Of a stretch of DNA of 64,000 nt, positions 24,201-36,000 are shown one piece after another. The position numbers and the translations under genes were made by a program. The notes under the pieces were generated by a model that saw nothing but the letters and a program-made list of their open reading frames with translations, was not told the DNA's origin and searched no databases. Position 1 is the first letter of the stretch. Each line of letters begins with the position of its first letter. The stretch is from Apoda limacodes (lineage: Eukaryota > Arthropoda > Insecta > Lepidoptera > Limacodidae), in NCBI GenBank assembly GCA_946406115.1, contig OX291546.1, positions 14,687,019 through 14,751,018 on the forward strand, given 5' to 3'.

Positions 24201-27200
24201 TGCCTTCATCACTGACAAAAAAAAATATAGATTATATCTATTTATGTGTACAAAGCATATTTCAAAAATGTACTACACAAAAGTTATTACATTAGTCATA
24301 GGCAACATTTAGAATGTATTGCTTCTGGAACATATCTGCGAGTTTTATCAGAAGCAATATAAAATATTCTTAACATAGATTATAACATGTGATGTTATTA
24401 TTAAGTAGTACATTTTTAAATAATGCTTTGAACGAAGAGAAAATTAAAAATATGTAATGGCGGCGCTATAATAATGCATATTAACAACATCTGACGAAAC
24501 CAAAAACGCCAAGTACTTAATTATTTGTTTTTTTTTTTTCATCAAAATCTTACTACATTTTCAAATATCCATCTCTTGAATTACAAGACTAAATTCGGTG
24601 TCATAAAAAAGTAACTATCATTCTCATACCTGTCACTGTCATACTTCGCATCTTGTGGTGCACTGGGCATAGGCGCCAGGTCATCCAAAAAACTGGTGTC
24701 TAATGCCCCAGCGTAGAAGTCTTCAATGTCTCCAGGTGTCCCTGTCGCAATGGTATTGTGTACGGTGTTTTGAGCACTGCAATTAAGTATAGTTTAAAGA
24801 TCTGAGGCATTTATGTATATAAAGTAGTTAGCTAAAATATTGGACGCGAACCTATCTGGGCCGGCAGGTCTAGATGGAGTCACATCCATACTGACTGAGT
24901 ACTTCTTTGAGGTCAGCTCCGGACTTACGTACTGGCTCTGTTGCGCAGGAGACGCATGTTGAGCCTTGATGCCCAACGGGTTTAACGACTGGGCTAGCTG
25001 TTAACACAAGTTGGTACCTGATTAAATGTCAATTGTTTGAAATAAATATGTACTCATAAGACCGTTACGAATTTTATGTCTACTGACCTAGTTAGTCGAT
25101 GGTTTCTGCAATTGACTGTATACTGTTTTTTTTATTTGAAATGGGATTTGACCGAGAGTATACTATCAATAAAATCTGTTTAGCCGTTTGAAGATCGTTA
25201 GCTCCTCTCTAGTTGATGAAGAGATATGAGCAACATCCAGAGATTCGATATTTGGTATCCTGTTCGTATAAAGATATTCCAAGAACACCACTCTGAACCT
25301 GCAGGATACCCCACTTCTTACCAGCTTATAGCATGTTTGAACTCATTCTATTGGTCTCAATGAGAAGGTGACAGATAGATAGTGATCTTGATGATGAAGC
25401 AGGAAAGAGAAAAGAGGAAAGAAAAAAGATGAATTGGTAAGGGATTCCTTAGAACTTTAGTACTTTCATTTTTTCAATCGACATGTTTTCTTTCTTGACG
25501 AGGGTTTTCAAATTTTAGAATAAAATGTGTAGAATACGAACGAGCGGATTAACATTAGCCGGTACGATTGGTTTCCCTCCGCCCAGCACGATGCTCGGCG
25601 CACGGTCGCTGATGACCCGCGGCTCGGGTCCGCTCGCACGCCGCTTGCTCGCCAAACGGTCCACGAATGTGTTGTAATGCGACTCGTCTGATTTCTGCAA
25701 AAATATTTAATGTAACATTATTTTAAAATCACATAAACCATTTAACAAAGATTTTTTATTAATTATGTATAGCATTACTTATAAATATGTATACGCAAAT
25801 ATAATAAAAAAAAGGTCAGCAACAACTTAAATCACGGCCTTAAATGAGATTATTTTCTGACTGGAAATTACTATACTATTCAAACACATGGTCACACCTC
25901 AAAGTATATAGCATTACTTATAAATATGTATACGCAAATATAATAAAAAAAAGGTCAGCAACAACTTAAATCACGGCCTTAAATGAGATTATTTTCTGAC
26001 TGGAAATTACTATACTATTCAAACACATGGTCACACCTCAAAGTATACCATGTCAACTTGGAACATTTCAGCCAAACATTTATAAGTCTCGCGCACGAAG
26101 GGTTCCGTACCATTATCTACAAAAACGAGCAAAAAAATCACGTATGTTGTATGGGAGCCCCCTTAAATAATATTTTTTTTCTGTTTTTTAGTATTACTAT
26201 TATATTATATAGTATTAGTTATAGCGACAACAGAAATACATCTTCTGTGAAAATTTCAACTGTCTAACTATAACGGTTCATGAGATACAGCCTGGTGACA
26301 GACGGACGGACGGACGGACGGACAGCGAAACCTTAGTAATAGGGTTCCTAATTACCTTTCAGGTAAGGAACCCTAAAAATCAGTCAAGTTCGAGTCGGAC
26401 TTGCGCACGAAGGGTTCTGTACCATTACCACTATCTATAAAAACGCCAAAAAATCACGTTTTTTGTATGGGGGCTCCCTTTAAATATTTGTGTTATTTTA
26501 ATTTAATTATTTATTCTTATATAACTTCTGTGAGTATTTTAAGCGTCTACCTGTTGCCATTATCAATATCGAGAAAAACGAGCAAAACAATCACGTTTGT
26601 TGTATGGGAGCTCCCTTTAATATTTATTTTATTCTCTTTTTTAGTATTTGTTGTTATAGCGGCAACATAAATACATCTTCTGTGAAAATTTCATGGTTCA
26701 TGAGATACAGCCTGGTGACAGACGGACGGACGTACGGACAGCGAAGTCTTAGTAATAGAGTTCCGCTAATTACCCTTTGGGTACGGAACCCTAAAAACTA
26801 TTGTACATTTCCATGGCAGAATTTGTCAATATACACATAATATCTAAACAATTAAAATTACCTTAACATGTTAATTTAACCAATGGGTGTTTTATAGTTG
26901 ATAACAAGATGATAACAAAACTCAAATGGTTTAATATCAAAATGGTGTACTTTAGCGTGTGGTCAACCGTACTATTATGATGATAATAATGAAACGATTG
27001 ATTTTATATTTATAGAAATGAAGAAAAAATTTTGCAGGGTTAGTTGTTAAACACTTACTTGAAAATCATCAAGTTCTTTTTCGCTATCTTCCATGTCCTT
27101 GCGGTTTCTCTGTAGTTGCTCTAAGAGGCTTGTTTTTTGGAGTCTAAGGAAAGGTACGTTCAGAAATTTGTGCAGTAAACGTAATCCAAAACCATTCCTC

Positions 27201-30200
27201 ATTGAAGATTCTGCGTAGCGAATAGGTGCGGTCCTGTTGATTCACAAATAATTTGATCGATAATAATATAATTAATAAATATTTATGGACATTCATACAG
27301 CGCCATCTAGTCCCAAACTAAGCAAAGCTTGTACTTATATTTTAAACAAAAAAAATATAATTCCGGCAAATATCGTTATTATAGCTTTAAAAATAACAGA
27401 TTAAACACGTACTTACTTAAACAAACTTTCTAAAATATTAAATATTTAAAAATAATTTCACATATTTAAATTATTACAAATATAGTTAAACTAGCTGCTG
27501 CCCGCAACGTCGTCTATTCACTGCTCGTTCCCCGTAGGTGATAACGTGATAATATGTAGCCTATATGTTGATCCGTCTTCTTAATAATATTCGTGCCAAA
27601 TTTGAAGTAAATCCATGCAGTACTTTTTGAGTTTATCCCGAACATACATACAAACAGACAAAAATTCTAAAAACTATATTTTTGGCTTCGGTATCGATTT
27701 TAGATCACACCCCAAGTATTCGTTTAAAAAAAATATTCAATGTACAGTTTTGACTTTCCTACAATTTTATTATATGTATAGATGATTCTAAAATTACAAT
27801 TTTTAGATTAGTTTCAGTAAGAAAATACCAAAAAATTTTTTTTATTATGCTAAGCTTCAAGCTGAATACTTTATATTTCTAACAATATTAGTATGTCAAA
27901 ATATGTGCACCTACCTACCTTGTGAGTTTTGCCTGATGTACGGCCTGTTCAATGTGGTGCGGGTGCACTTGACGATGGTGCTGCATGTCACAATGGTTTC
28001 CCAACACTATGACAGGCAAATCTGCAGGCACCTGCGATAGTTCTTTCACCACATAATCAAAAGTCCTGCAATTATTAATACAATTGAAAAAAAAAATAAA
28101 CATATTAACATTATTTTGTGACATGTTATATTAATGGTTGTACAGAATATTTTTTTGTTATTACCACTAAGGTAGCAAACAGTCATACAGTCCGCATGAT
28201 ACACTAGGGACATTGCCGACCCTGTAACAACCTAATCGTACCCTTGTTGAATTGTCCCTAGAGATAACCTCGGTTTAATTTGATTAAAGATTCCCTATGC
28301 CTTATTTATAACTTTATATACCAGAAGATTGAAAATTATCGGAACAATAGAAATGGCAATAGACAGGAAATATGATAAGATCAAAAAATGATAATATATT
28401 TGATTTATGATATTCGAAAAAGATATTATCAGCTAATGGTATCTTAGATATGGTAAGAGAAGCAGAGGCAGACAAACAAATACAATAAACACTAACTTGT
28501 CCTTACCACAAGCATTCATAGATTCTGTAAAGCGCATACAACATGCCATGTTAATAAATAAACAAAAAAAGAAACAAAAAAAGATACAAAAAAAACTGTT
28601 GAGAGCTAATGTACCAGGGTTTTGTGATGTCAAACATCATGATAACACCACTAGCGTTCTTATATACATCCAGGAATGATGCGTCTAGTACTGGAGTGTC
28701 CCCAGCGTCGTCTTGCATTGCAGATGTAGAATTTTCTAGCTTCAAACCAAGAGGAGCTTTCTTTTTTGTACGACCTTTATCCACTACTTCCCAAACTTCA
28801 ACCTGATAAAAAGAAGTTAAAATTAATTATTAATTTGCAAGTTTGTGATCCAAATATAAAGCGATACCCAAAAAGGAAATAATCCCAGAGCATATTTCAA
28901 TATACATATTCATAAGATTGTCTTTGCGGTCTGTAGTAAAAACGTTTTCTTTTTAAAACTTTAAATAACAAAAGCTGAGCTTGCAGATGTTGTTCTGCCC
29001 TTTCCGATGCTGCAACCCCCCTTCGCATCCCTCGCCCGCGCTATTATTTGTTTTCGCTTAGGGTTTTTTCTCCTCGGCCCCTAAGGATCAAAGGGTGATG
29101 TTAAATAGCGTATAACCTCGCTCAAGAATTGGGTTATCAAATACAAACAAACTCTTTAGCTTTGATATAACAGTATGGAATAATTATGAGTCAACAGTGT
29201 GCATAATATAGATATGATGGTTATAAATATTTCAACAAATTATAAAGTCCTTTGGTTTGTCCGTTAAACACAGCTTCAGTCATTAACGCGCGCTTTGCTT
29301 TAGTCACGCATCTGTGTCTATCTAGCCTTAGCGGAGCAGAATAACACCACCCCAAATCCCCCCGTGGGTGTCGTAAGAGGCGACTAAGGGACATAACAGA
29401 TGGTGGACAGCAGCACTATACTGAGGAAGTATTAAACATCAATCTGCGATCGCCAACCCGCATGCCAAGTTTGGTGATTATTGGCAAAACCCCCCCTTGT
29501 GCATTGCACAAGAAAACCACGGCCCCTAGTCCCCGGCAGCTCCTCAAGTCCTGACTATGGTAGCGGTCAAGGTAACGGTGAGGCAGGGGGAGCGAAGATT
29601 TCCCGGAAGAGACCACAAACATCGACAATTGGCCCTGGCAACGTACAATGCAAGCAGTTTGAGATATGACGAAAAGATTGTTGAGCTGGAAGAAAAAGTA
29701 AACAAGAGCGCTGGGATATCTGAAGTCATATTGATCAAATCCGGCAAATAGTTTTACTTTCGGGAGGGCGAACAACTATCCCAAGGTGGTGTCGGGTTTA
29801 TCGTCCACAAGTCCCTCATCAACAACATATCGACTATCGAGAGCGTGTGGACAAGAGTAGCGTACCTCGTACTTAGAATCACCAAGAGATATTCTCTGAA
29901 GGTCATACAGGTTTACGCATCGACTTTGGCACACCCAGATGATGTAGTTGGAGTTATGTATGAGGATATTTACAAAGCCATACATACCTCACCAACACGC
30001 TTCACTGTCGTCATGAGGGGCCTTCAACGCAAAACTGGGCACTGGAAATAGCGATGAGCTGAAAATAGGAAAATTTGGAGTAGGTAGTAGCAACGAAACC
30101 AGCGATTGGTTGACTTTATGAAGAAAGAAGGACTTTTACGATGAATTATTTTTCAAAAAGCCACCTCACCGGTAATGAACCTGGATGAGCCCTGGCGGTT

Positions 30201-33200
30201 TGACCAAAAACGAGATTGACTTTTCCTGACTTCTGATAGGCGATGTCTCTGTGATCAATAGAGTGAAAACAAGCAGCGATCACCGCATGGTAAGAGGTAC
30301 GCTGAATATTAACCTCGAATTTGAAAGAAGTCGTTTCGTCTTTATACAGAACCCTAATATTTTCAGCTCGAACTTCAAAGTAGCTTTCAGTGCCTAGCAG
30401 ATTGCGAAAATGCGGATGATTTAAATGACAGGCTGGTGGAAACTGTCCAAGCGGTTGGAGCTAAGTTCTTCAAAAATAGAATACAAAAATTCTCAGATCA
30501 GACTCTCAATCTTATGAAGGTGCGGCGCGAAATAAAATTAGAGTCTTCATCTGATACGTCCGAATACACGCGGATATTCGATATCTGACGCGGTCAATAG
30601 ACAAATCTCGAAAGCCATATGACGCGATATACGCCACTTTAACACATTAAGTGTAGATGAGGCTATAGAGCAAAATAGAGGCTCAAAAGTAGTTTCCAGA
30701 GATCTGTCTATTGGGCAACGACAAGCTGAGGACTGATACTGCCAAAATCGTTTTGTCCAAACCTGAAATATTAAGAGAGATTGAGACCTTCTACAGACAG
30801 TTATACACCTCAACTCGTGATCCTGTCAACATCACTGCCAAAGAACCCAGAGCCAAATTAATTTGACACTATACCGAAGAAATCCCGGAGGTCAGCTTGT
30901 ATGAGATTAGAATGGCCTTGAAACTTTTTGAAAACAATAAGGCGGCGGGCGATGACGGAATTACATCAAAGCTTCTGAAAGCGGGTGAAACCCCGATACT
31001 TAAAGTCCTTCAGAAGATCTTCATTCTGTTATCCTCGAAGGAACCACGCCAGAAGCTTGGAGGCGAAGCGCGGTCATACTTTTATTAAAAAAAAGGAGAC
31101 CTCACCTCATAGAAGAACTGTAGACCCATTTCGCTTCTGAGCCATGTCTATAAGCTGTTTTCTAGCAAATCGTCTCGAACGCAAGTTTGACGAATTCCAG
31201 CCTCCCGAACAAGCCAGTTTCCAAAAAGGCTTTAGTACCATGGACCACTTACATACGTTACGTCAGATTATACAGAAGACAGAGGAGTATAATCGGCCCC
31301 TTTGCGTTGCGTTCGTGGACTATGAAAAAGTCTTCGATTCTATCGAGACGTGGGCGGTGTTACAGTCTCTCCAGCGGTGCCGCATTGACCACCGGTACAT
31401 CGAAGTGCTGAAGTGTTTTTATAACAGAGCCACGATGTCTGTCCGACTACAAGACCAGAACTCGAAACCAATCCATCTGCAGAAAGGTGTAAGACAGGGA
31501 GAAGTTATTTCTCTGAAACTGTTCACAACTGCGTTGGAGGATGTGTTTAAGCTTCTGGAGTGGGAAGGACATGGCGTCAACATAAATGCCATCAAAAACA
31601 AAACTTGTAAAAAAAAAAACAAGTCTCGCAACTCAGTTCTTTTACCGTAAAAAGTTGTGAGATCCATGTAATACCAAGTCGGTTGATTTATTCAGTCCCT
31701 ACTTAAGGGACCTTCTGTCGTAAGTTATTACGTAATTAGCTAATCTAACAACATCTTATAGTGACTACATTAATATTAAAAATCTTTAAATAAGCTCAGA
31801 GTCGCTTATATATAAAATCCGAAACGAGGAAATTCGCCGACGAACCAAAGTTACCGACAAGCTGAAATGGCAATGGGCAGGTTACATCGCTCGTCGAACC
31901 GATAACCGATGGGGAAGATAGGTTCTCGAGTGGCGACCACGGATCGGAAGACGCAACGTGGGACGACCAGGTGAAAAGACGACCTGGTCAGAGCCGCAGG
32001 AAGAGGATGGGCACGGACGGCTTAGGACCGGCCGCTGTGGCTGGGCCGTTTTGATAATGCTGAGTATTGCAGGGCGTTATTATATTTAAAAACATTGTGT
32101 ATTTAAATCCCGAAAATGCTGGTTTTATGGTTTTTTAATCCCAGGACTAGGTGGCCCGGAAAATGTATTGGGTATTATATTCCCTAAATTGCAATTAGAA
32201 TTTATTTTGACACTCAGAGTGCGGACGAAGAAGTCGACGTGCCCGCATCCAGTCAGTTGCAAACATGGCACAAACTAACTAGATACTATATTGACTCCCT
32301 CGCAGCCTAGTTAGTAGTATGGCAGCCGTTGTGCGAAGGGTGTGGGTTCGATTTCCGCACTGGACAAACATTTATGTGATAAACATTTGTGTTTGTCTTG
32401 AGTCTGGGTGTATTGCAGATAGGTTGTTCCGTGCGGTAGGCAAGTATGTATCAGATTTAAAAATTAATCTACAAAAATTGTAATAAGCAGGAAAACAAGA
32501 TATAAGAATAATTACCTATTGTCATATTTTTCACTTACTTTAACTATATGATCTGTATTTTTATATGCCCAATGAATAGGAGCCACTTGAATTTGGTCTG
32601 TAGGAACATAATCTTCTGCAAAAGGTCCACCTTGGAGGCGTTGCAGTAGACAGGACTTGCCGACATTTCTATCCCCTTTGATAAGTATTTTCACTAAAAT
32701 CAAATTTACAGAAGTGAATTTCACATTATTTTTATACTCAAAATCTATATATTTTTACTTTTTGAGAGCTTCCGCTGCGTAAACGGTTTAAGTTTCGCAA
32801 AAATCATGTATGACAGAATTGTTCCCTTTCAAAAGTTCTAAAAAAGTCCGCGACAGCATATGTCTATCTTATAAGGTTGGCTCACTATAACCTTTTTTAT
32901 GCTTACCAAATTTGTTCTAAAATAATGCATTATTTGCGAAGGTGTTTTTGTAAACATGATAATAATCCTTATCCAAATAAATACGTTATTCATCACATTT
33001 ATTTATTTTAAAACAAAATTGCCATTTACATTATTCGATTTCAATGAATATCTTGGGAGATATCGCAGTTTTAAAATAACAAAACTTTACATTACAGCAA
33101 AATAATGATCAAGTACTGCGCGCGCATTTATAATGTGCAAGGCCGTCGGGCAGTCATGAAGGGGAAGGACGGTGGCCCCAGTTAGCTCTGCGAGATACCA

Positions 33201-36000
33201 TGCCGTGCGGCTCATACGCCGGCTCCCTCCCTCCCTACGCAGCGGACGCAACCGACATTGAAGGACAGGGTATCGTAAGAAAAAAATGACAAAAAAAAAC
33301 TTTTTTTTTTTTTATATTTTATAGATTTATTTTGTAATAATAAAACCTTCTGTTGACTTACTGCAAAGAAAACGTTATAACTTTTGATCTAAGAGGTATA
33401 TCCTGATAAAATAAAAACATTAATGATGGTAAATAACAGGGGATACCAATAAAATACACAAAATGCCCAAAAAACAGCAACAAGTAATAATAAAATATTA
33501 TGGCAAATTTAGGTTCTAAGGTGTGAGGACGAATTTCCTGCCCATGGTCCTTAATGGAGCGATGGTAAAAAGTGAGCATAACAGCAGCAGCTTGTTTGCC
33601 ACCTTAGTTGTATATAGAATTAAAAAAAAAAAGAAAAATTAAAACTTTTTTAAGCCCCACTTAAGATCATTGTGTGATCCTTGCTGCAGATTTCAATGAA
33701 CGTGCGGTTTTATATTTTTTTAAGGCTGTGTAGCTTTTAACCTTTAACTAGTGACGTGGAGTCTCACAGGCGTCACGTGTTTTGAAAATTCTTAGAATAG
33801 CCCACTTTCACCCGCTTGCCGTGACCCCGCGTCTTACTAGCTTTTGTTTTAGTGCTAAAACGACCGCAGAAGAAGATAGACGTGTCATTGGTTATTAAGC
33901 ACGTGAGTAATACTAATTAAAAAATCCGGCGTAGCCTGACAGACTACATGTCCCTATTTGTCATAAAATTATTTTTTCAAACTATTTTTAGTGCAAAATG
34001 GCAGAAAATGGTAGGAAACATCAACGCTAGACCACAAGTTCATCAAAGAGAAAAATATTACGGGTATATAGACTGGCCATAATTTGAAGATGAGTTCAAG
34101 GCTTTTATGCTGGCTTCAGACCAATCAGATAGTGATTTTTTACAGCTTCGTAAAAGTTATCAAGATGAAGATTCAGAGGAGAGTCAGAACAGAAGTTATT
34201 CGATTTCTGAAGGGTCAGCAACACGCAAGTGATATCCATGGTGTTGCAAGCGTCCATAGGCTACGTTGACCGCTTACCCTCAGGCGGACCGTAAGCTTGT
34301 TTGCCAGCAATGAGGAGAGTCAGATTGCTTGAGAAGAAGTTGGCAGGGATAGTTCTGATGAGATGAAATTGAAGATGGCCAATGGTGATATTCTACTGCA
34401 TTATGGACTTGACACCATGAATGCCTTTATACTTTATAATATGCATCAACCCAAGATTACAGATAGAGGAGATTTTCTAATGTCAGTAGCCTGTTAGCTA
34501 GTGCTACCCCATATGCAAAGACGTGTTGTTGGTCAATTACCAAGGAAATTATGGCTAGTGATAAATCAAGTTCTGATTGACGATATGGTTAAAGGTGTCC
34601 AAAGTCGTGAAACTAGTCAGGGCAAGTGAAGGGCATGCAGTATTTGTCCCCTTAGACTACACAGAATGACAGTGTACATGTGTGTTGGGTGTTCCAATCC
34701 CATATGCTTGCAATGTTCTCACCCCTTCCGAAAAATTGCCAGTAATTAATGCCAAATTGAGAAGTTGTCAACCTATAAGTTATTTTGTTTTTTGAAAGAT
34801 TAGATTTAAAGTAAAAAGTGTTCAATTTATCATATTACTTGTGTTAGGTCTATTAAAACGCTAAAATAAAGATCTCATGTCAATTAAGGCTGAACAGTTC
34901 CATTAAGTGTTAGTTGTCATTTTTTTTTTATTAATAATAAAAGCTGATTAAATTTAACTTTGGAAGTAGTAGCCTGTGAGACCTCATGTCCCTTATAGTG
35001 ATATAAATTTCTCATGTCCCCAGTTAAAGGTTAATTGCATTTTACTATTTATTCTTAAGTTGAGAGATAAGTGAAAGTAAAGAAACACAAGGCAGATGGT
35101 AAAGCCGATGGAGTGAGGTTTTGCTAATTTCCACATGATCAGATTCGTGAAATTTAAATAATTTAAAGAAGAGTTACAATGCTTTCTTTTTCCTTTTTTT
35201 ATCTGATCTGGTAAATATTTTCATTATAAACATTTTTTTAAGGAATTTAGCAAAATCATTTTTTTTAGTGTAGCCCTACATCAAGTAAAGCCTCATGCCA
35301 AATTTTAATTTCATAGACATTTCAAGTTTGGGTTGTGCGTTGATGTCATTGAATCAGTTGTACAGTCAGTCAGTTTCTTCTTTTATATATACAGATATAA
35401 CTATCTTCTCTATATAAGACAATACACTACTCAACTAAGAGGCTTACTGGGTATTGTTTGCCATTAAGTTAATATGAAATTTTAACAACCATACAAAAGT
35501 TATTATGTAAAAAGTCAGATAGATTACTATGATAAAATGATTAAGTCTCAATAAAACTAATTTGAAGAGGTCTGAGGTTAATTTCATAAAATTATCACAG
35601 ATATTTGACATCTTGATATCAGTAAATTTCAAATGAAGTGTTTTCATGACTTTCTTTCAAAAAAGTACGGTATTCAAAAGACGGTATTACACTCTATCAA
35701 AGCTAGGTGTTCTGAACCTGACCACTAATTTCCTAGTTATTTTCTAGAACGCAGCCTAAGTTTCTAAGTAATTTTAACATTATTTTCTTAGCTCCCCCTG
35801 TTGCACATCCCGACACTCCGAACAGTCACCCTGAGAGGGCAATAATCTATAAATTTATACAGAAATAAAACAGAATATTGACATTTACTATTAAAATGAA
35901 CTCCTTTAGAAAATTTCTTCTGCAATGAAGATGACATGGGTACTGGAGCTGAGCAGCGATCATCAGCGCCCCTTGTCAATTTTTTTAGTGCAGAGAACAT
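21208..36000 (-). CDS. RABL6: Rab-like protein 6 (RABL6/Parcs), complete, 11 exons
   Basis: Coding exons in order on the minus strand: 35889-36000 (ATG at 36000), 32539-32693, 28615-28802, 27919-28065, 27059-27233, 25542-25694, 24852-24997, 24630-24776, 23934-24211, 22536-22576, 21208-21402. Phases agree throughout, giving 578 codons; most donors are good, but the 25542 donor (GTTCGT) is weak and the end of that exon could be 25554. The start MFSALKKL, a P-loop GDRNVGKS, QIQVxxIHWxYK, FLDVYKNxxGVxMMFDITKxWTF and RYAESSMxNxFGLxxLHKF all match vertebrate RABL6. The acidic middle ([15 protein letters not shown]) and the Lys-rich tail ending DYDEYDSI also fit. The family binds GTP and acts in growth control and vesicle- or nucleus-related roles. 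The Ras DxxG site reads EVVD, with no catalytic Gln, and NKxD reads NHCD, so hydrolysis is probably weak. It is shorter than the vertebrate protein. Confidence 0.93.
22080..23040. repeat. Diverged copies of a lepidopteran interspersed repeat in RABL6 introns
   Basis: 22110-22300 starts 'ttctgcccgcgattccgcc' and 22725-23040 starts 'ttcccgcggctccacccgc'. The second ends with AGACAGACAGACAAACTTTTGC and an AT-rich tail. Such head and tail pairs are widespread in moth and butterfly introns. The class is not certain. The small RABL6 exon 22536-22576 sits between the two copies. Confidence 0.5.
23041..23933. other. RABL6 intron, nothing recognised
   Basis: The sequence between the 22536-22576 and 23934-24211 exons has a slightly GC-rich patch (23440-23540). 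The ORFs 23536-23781 (+) and 23702-23884 (-) overlap each other and show no domain. Confidence 0.4.
25768..26047. repeat. Exact 139-base tandem duplication
   Basis: 25768-25906 and 25907-26045 read as identical, including an eight-A run. The next two bases also agree. It lies in the RABL6 intron between exons 25542-25694 and 27059-27233. The identity means it is very recent or an assembly artefact. Confidence 0.9.
26083..26800. repeat. Tandemly arranged interspersed repeat with GGAC array
   Basis: Two long units and one partial unit share CGCGCACGAAGGGTTC, TTGTATGGGAGC, CATCTTCTGTGAAAATTTCA and a GACGGACGGACGG run. They close with AGGGTTCC and its complement GGAACCCTAAAAA. The boundaries of each unit are near 26083-26378 and 26380-26800. 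Whether it is a SINE or a LINE tail is not settled. Confidence 0.65.
27485..27710. repeat. Interspersed repeat fragment in RABL6 intron
   Basis: Head 'ctagctgctgcccgcaacg', body 'gtagcctatatgttgatcc', then 'acatacatacaaacagac'. This is the same kind of repeat as at 22725-23040 and 54575-54850. Confidence 0.5.
29330..32060 (+). mobile_element. RTE-clade LINE, decayed and internally deleted
   Basis: It lies opposite to RABL6 in the intron between exons 28615-28802 and 32539-32693. A 5' part near 29340 (CCCGTGGGTGTCGTAAGAGG) is followed by endonuclease-like peptide ([54 protein letters not shown]). RT blocks follow from 30897: [17 protein letters not shown], then [34 protein letters not shown] and [19 protein letters not shown]. 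The FADD-box part is missing at 31610-31795. The 3' end then continues with [14 protein letters not shown] and GRRNVGRP. Many stops and frameshifts make it inactive. Relatives of its 3' end lie at 9701 and 52030. Confidence 0.92.
32286..32470 (+). mobile_element. tRNA-derived SINE, second copy
   Basis: A tRNA-like head (GCCTAGTTAGTAGTATGG as A-box region, GGTTCGATTTC B-box at 32345-32355) is followed by GTGTTTGTCTTGAGTCTGGG. This is the same family as the copy at 3534-3740. It sits in a RABL6 intron next to the RTE element. Confidence 0.75.
32760..33740. other. RABL6 first intron, 3' portion, with small LINE pieces
   Basis: A GC-rich patch at 33110-33260 (with CTCCCTCCCTCC) is unlike its surroundings and not identified. 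33508-33570 is a family A LINE tail piece on the minus strand, and 33585-33605 is a piece with GCTTGTTTGCCACCTTAG on the plus strand. Nothing codes here. Confidence 0.45.
33741..35030 (+). mobile_element. piggyBac-like element with TTAA duplication, inactive
   Basis: It is flanked by TTAA at 33737-33740 and 35031-35034. The ends are inverted (CCTTTAACT at 33741, AGTTAAAGG ending 35030), with a subterminal GTCTCACAGG also present inverted near 34970-34985. From 34375 the frame gives [20 protein letters not shown], then [11 protein letters not shown], a stop, [17 protein letters not shown] and a Cys-rich end (CSICP, CVGC, CLQC). This matches the last DDE segment and C-terminal Cys-rich domain of piggyBac transposases. 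The rest of the transposase is mostly deleted. A LINE tail (34211-34308) is inserted in it. Confidence 0.88.
34211..34308 (+). mobile_element. Family A LINE tail nested in the piggyBac-like element
   Basis: GAAGGGTCAGCAACACGCAAG leads into GCAAGCGTCCATAGGCTACG and GACCGCTTACC, ending in TTGTTTGCCAG. This is the same 3' tail as at 62660-62775. It must have inserted after the piggyBac-like element arrived. Confidence 0.85.
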
